The notes under the pieces are model-generated. The model was not told where the DNA came from. It worked only from the letters and a program-made list of their open reading frames with translations, and did no database searches. Below, in pieces: positions 62,737 to 64,000 of a DNA stretch of 64,000 nt (positions within the stretch are counted from its first letter, which is position 1; each line of letters opens with the position of its first letter). A program made the translations under genes and the position numbers. The DNA comes from Sagittula sp. P11. GTDB lineage: Bacteria; Pseudomonadota; Alphaproteobacteria; Rhodobacterales; Rhodobacteraceae. The stretch is taken from contig NZ_CP021913.1 of assembly GCF_002814095.1 (NCBI RefSeq), positions 496,001-560,000 of the forward strand, given 5' to 3'.

Positions 62737-63662
62737 GTCTGCCGCCGCCGGAACAGGAGCGCCAGCGGAACCAGCGCCAGCGCGGCCAGCCACGGCCCGA
62801 GATCGCGGTACTGCAGGGCGCGCAGGTCGGGAACATCGCGCTGCGGGTCGCGCCGTTCGGGCAACAGGGTGCCCAGAGCGCTCAGCTCGGTCGCTTCGAC
62901 CATCCGCCCCCCGCCCGCCTTTGCAACGGCGGCGAGCGTTCCGGGGGCGGCGGCGGGCATGCCGTAGGGGGCCGCGTCCTGCGGGACGAAGATGGCAGAC
63001 ACACGCACGCGCTCGGCCGCCAACTGGCGGGCGATGTCCACCGCTTCCGGCCCCATGCCGCCACCGTCGGAGACGATGACCACATCGGGCGCCATGGCCC
63101 CGGCGTCCTGCAGGGCGCCCCTCGCCATGATCAGCGCGCGGTCGGGACGGCTGCCGCCCACGGGCATCGTCGCGCTGTCGGCCACCGCGATCAGGCCCCG
63201 CACGACACCGGGGTCCTCGGCGGGAACGCTGGCAAGGAAACTCTCTCCGGCATAGACGATCAGGCCGGTGGGCCGGTCGCCTTCGAGGTCGACGAGGCGG
63301 GCGAGGGCAGCCTGCGCATCGTCGAAGCCGCCGCCCTCGGTCACAGACGGCGACAGGTCGAGCAGGATCATCAGCGTGTTGGTGTTGCGCAGCACGGGCG
63401 CTTGGCTGTCACGGCTGGCCGGCCCCGCCAGCCCGGCGCAGATTAACGCCAAGGCGATCGCCAAAAGCCAGGGGTCGGCGCCGACACGGGGGGCAGAGAC
63501 CCAGCCGCGCCCGCGCATGGCGTCCAGCAGGTCGGCGTCGACCACGGCGCGCCACGCGGCCATCCCATCGGCCCGGCGCGCCATCAGCACCCCGGCGGCC
63601 AGCGCCAGCGGGAGACCGATCAGCCACAGCGGACGGAGCAGGATGAACTCCGGCCCGGTCAC
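62733..63662 (-). CDS. BatB-like von Willebrand factor A domain protein
   Basis: 309 residues from a GTG at 63662 overlapping the upstream gene's TGA. Two N-terminal helices (about 5-25 and 55-75) precede a VWA domain with MIDAS motif DLSPS (ILLDLSPSVTEGG, near residue 100), the Thr-containing DRPTGLIVYAGESF loop and VVIVSDGGGMG. A C-terminal helix ends in LALLFRRRQT. The membrane-anchored periplasmic/cytoplasmic VWA plan is the standard BatA/BatB one. An upstream in-frame Met (63746) would lie inside BatA and is rejected. Confidence 0.8.
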   Translation of the reverse strand: MTGPEFILLRPLWLIGLPLALAAGVLMARRADGMAAWRAVVDADLLDAMRGRGWVSAPRVGADPWLLAIALALICAGLAGPASRDSQAPVLRNTNTLMILLDLSPSVTEGGGFDDAQAALARLVDLEGDRPTGLIVYAGESFLASVPAEDPGVVRGLIAVADSATMPVGGSRPDRALIMARGALQDAGAMAPDVVIVSDGGGMGPEAVDIARQLAAERVRVSAIFVPQDAAPYGMPAAAPGTLAAVAKAGGGRMVEATELSALGTLLPERRDPQRDVPDLRALQYRDLGPWLAALALVPLALLFRRRQT

Positions 63663-64000
63663 GCCGTTTCCCTCGCGTGGAGACCCATGGCGACCCCGAG
63701 GCACAGCGCCGCCAAAGCGGCCAGCCACGGCCAATATGACCGCCACGTTCGCACCGGCGGCATGGCCGCAAGGCTCGGCTCCAGTTGGTCGATGGCGGCG
63801 GTCACGGCCTCCAGATCGTCGGTGGTGCGGACGCGGAAGGTCTCTCCGCCCGCGGCCTCCGCGATGCGGCGCAGGGTTTCGGCGTCCACGGCATCGCGGG
63901 CTTTCGGATCGTCCGCCAGGTCGGCCGGCCCCAAAGCTATGGTGTAGACCCGCATCCCGAGGTTCCGCGCCGCCTGCGCCGCGGCCACCGGATCGACCAT
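63659..64000 (-). CDS. BatA-like VWA protein, C-terminal part (N-terminus beyond window)
   Basis: 113 residues visible, running off the right edge; the Met at 64000 is internal. The visible part covers the end of a VWA domain (ARNLGMRVYTIALGP, ETLRRIAEAAGGETFRVRTTDDLEAV) and a C-terminal helix (YWPWLAALAALCLGVAMGL). It is the partner of the next gene; upstream genes (MoxR ATPase, DUF58 protein) are expected outside the window. No MIDAS motif is visible because it is cut off. Confidence 0.75.
   Translation of the reverse strand: MVDPVAAAQAARNLGMRVYTIALGPADLADDPKARDAVDAETLRRIAEAAGGETFRVRTTDDLEAVTAAIDQLEPSLAAMPPVRTWRSYWPWLAALAALCLGVAMGLHARETA

Noticed and set aside
60884-64000. Methanol dehydrogenase maturation genes (mxaA/C/K/L)
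   Set aside because: Families overlap, but the order VWA-VWA-TPR-BatD and the lack of mxaF/xoxF or cytochrome genes here fit a Bat operon better; genes beyond the right edge could change this.

Overview
The window is GC-rich (roughly two thirds G+C by eye) and reads as an alphaproteobacterium of the Rhodobacteraceae/Roseobacteraceae group, probably marine. Support comes from a complete beta-hydroxyaspartate cycle operon with its IclR regulator, an Aap amino-acid ABC transporter, TRAP and tripartite tricarboxylate (Tct) transporters, and a methionine S-methyltransferase of the bacterial MmtN kind. No insertion sequence, phage gene, CRISPR array or replication gene was seen. A tRNA-Ser suggests a chromosome or chromid. 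Family calls rest on motifs and remembered family sequences; no database search was run.

Layout. 1-7.6 kb: oxalate--CoA ligase (cut by the window edge) and bhcD-C-B-A on the minus strand, with bhcR divergent; together they suggest oxalate, glycolate and glyoxylate assimilation. 7.8-9.7 kb: a membrane fatty-acid desaturase coupled to a TIM-barrel isomerase-like gene. 10.1-18.5 kb: a polyamine-type ABC transporter in one operon with a hydantoin/Asp-Glu racemase and a ThDP enzyme, facing a GntR/FCD regulator with a palindromic operator candidate. 18.5-23.3 kb: TRAP transporter plus acyl-CoA ligase. 23.4-29.7 kb: sugar-type ABC transporter plus a cytoplasmic GH63-like hydrolase, possibly for glucosylglycerate- or mannosylglycerate-like solutes. 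30-36.4 kb: tctABC with a divergent two-component system and an orphan periplasmic binding protein. 36.4-41 kb: aapJQMP. 41.5-44.1 kb: glpK and an iron-type alcohol dehydrogenase. 44.4 kb: 5-dehydro-4-deoxyglucarate dehydratase.

The most interesting locus is 45.4-51.0 kb. A four-gene plus-strand operon (class III aminotransferase, TusA-like protein without its catalytic Cys, ODC/DapDC-fold decarboxylase, MmtN-type methionine S-methyltransferase) has the chemistry needed to turn methionine into S-methylmethionine, then DMSP-amine, then DMSP-aldehyde, i.e. the methylation-first route to dimethylsulfoniopropionate (DMSP). A divergent XRE-cupin regulator and a GNAT acetyltransferase sit beside it. 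An aldehyde dehydrogenase that could finish the route lies 7.4 kb away.

51.0-54.6 kb holds a gallate/4-oxalomesaconate-type ring-cleavage operon: galB, a VOC extradiol dioxygenase, a RraA-type aldolase, and a PrpF-family tautomerase broken by one in-frame amber codon. Then come an SLAC1-type channel, tRNA-Ser(GCU), an FAD/NAD(P)-binding protein, the aldehyde dehydrogenase, YaeQ, and a batABCD-like operon that runs off the right edge.

Two RNA-level themes recur. Four GC-rich hairpins share one conserved tail directly downstream of genes, and all five transporter binding-protein genes that head operons are followed by a strong hairpin before the next gene.
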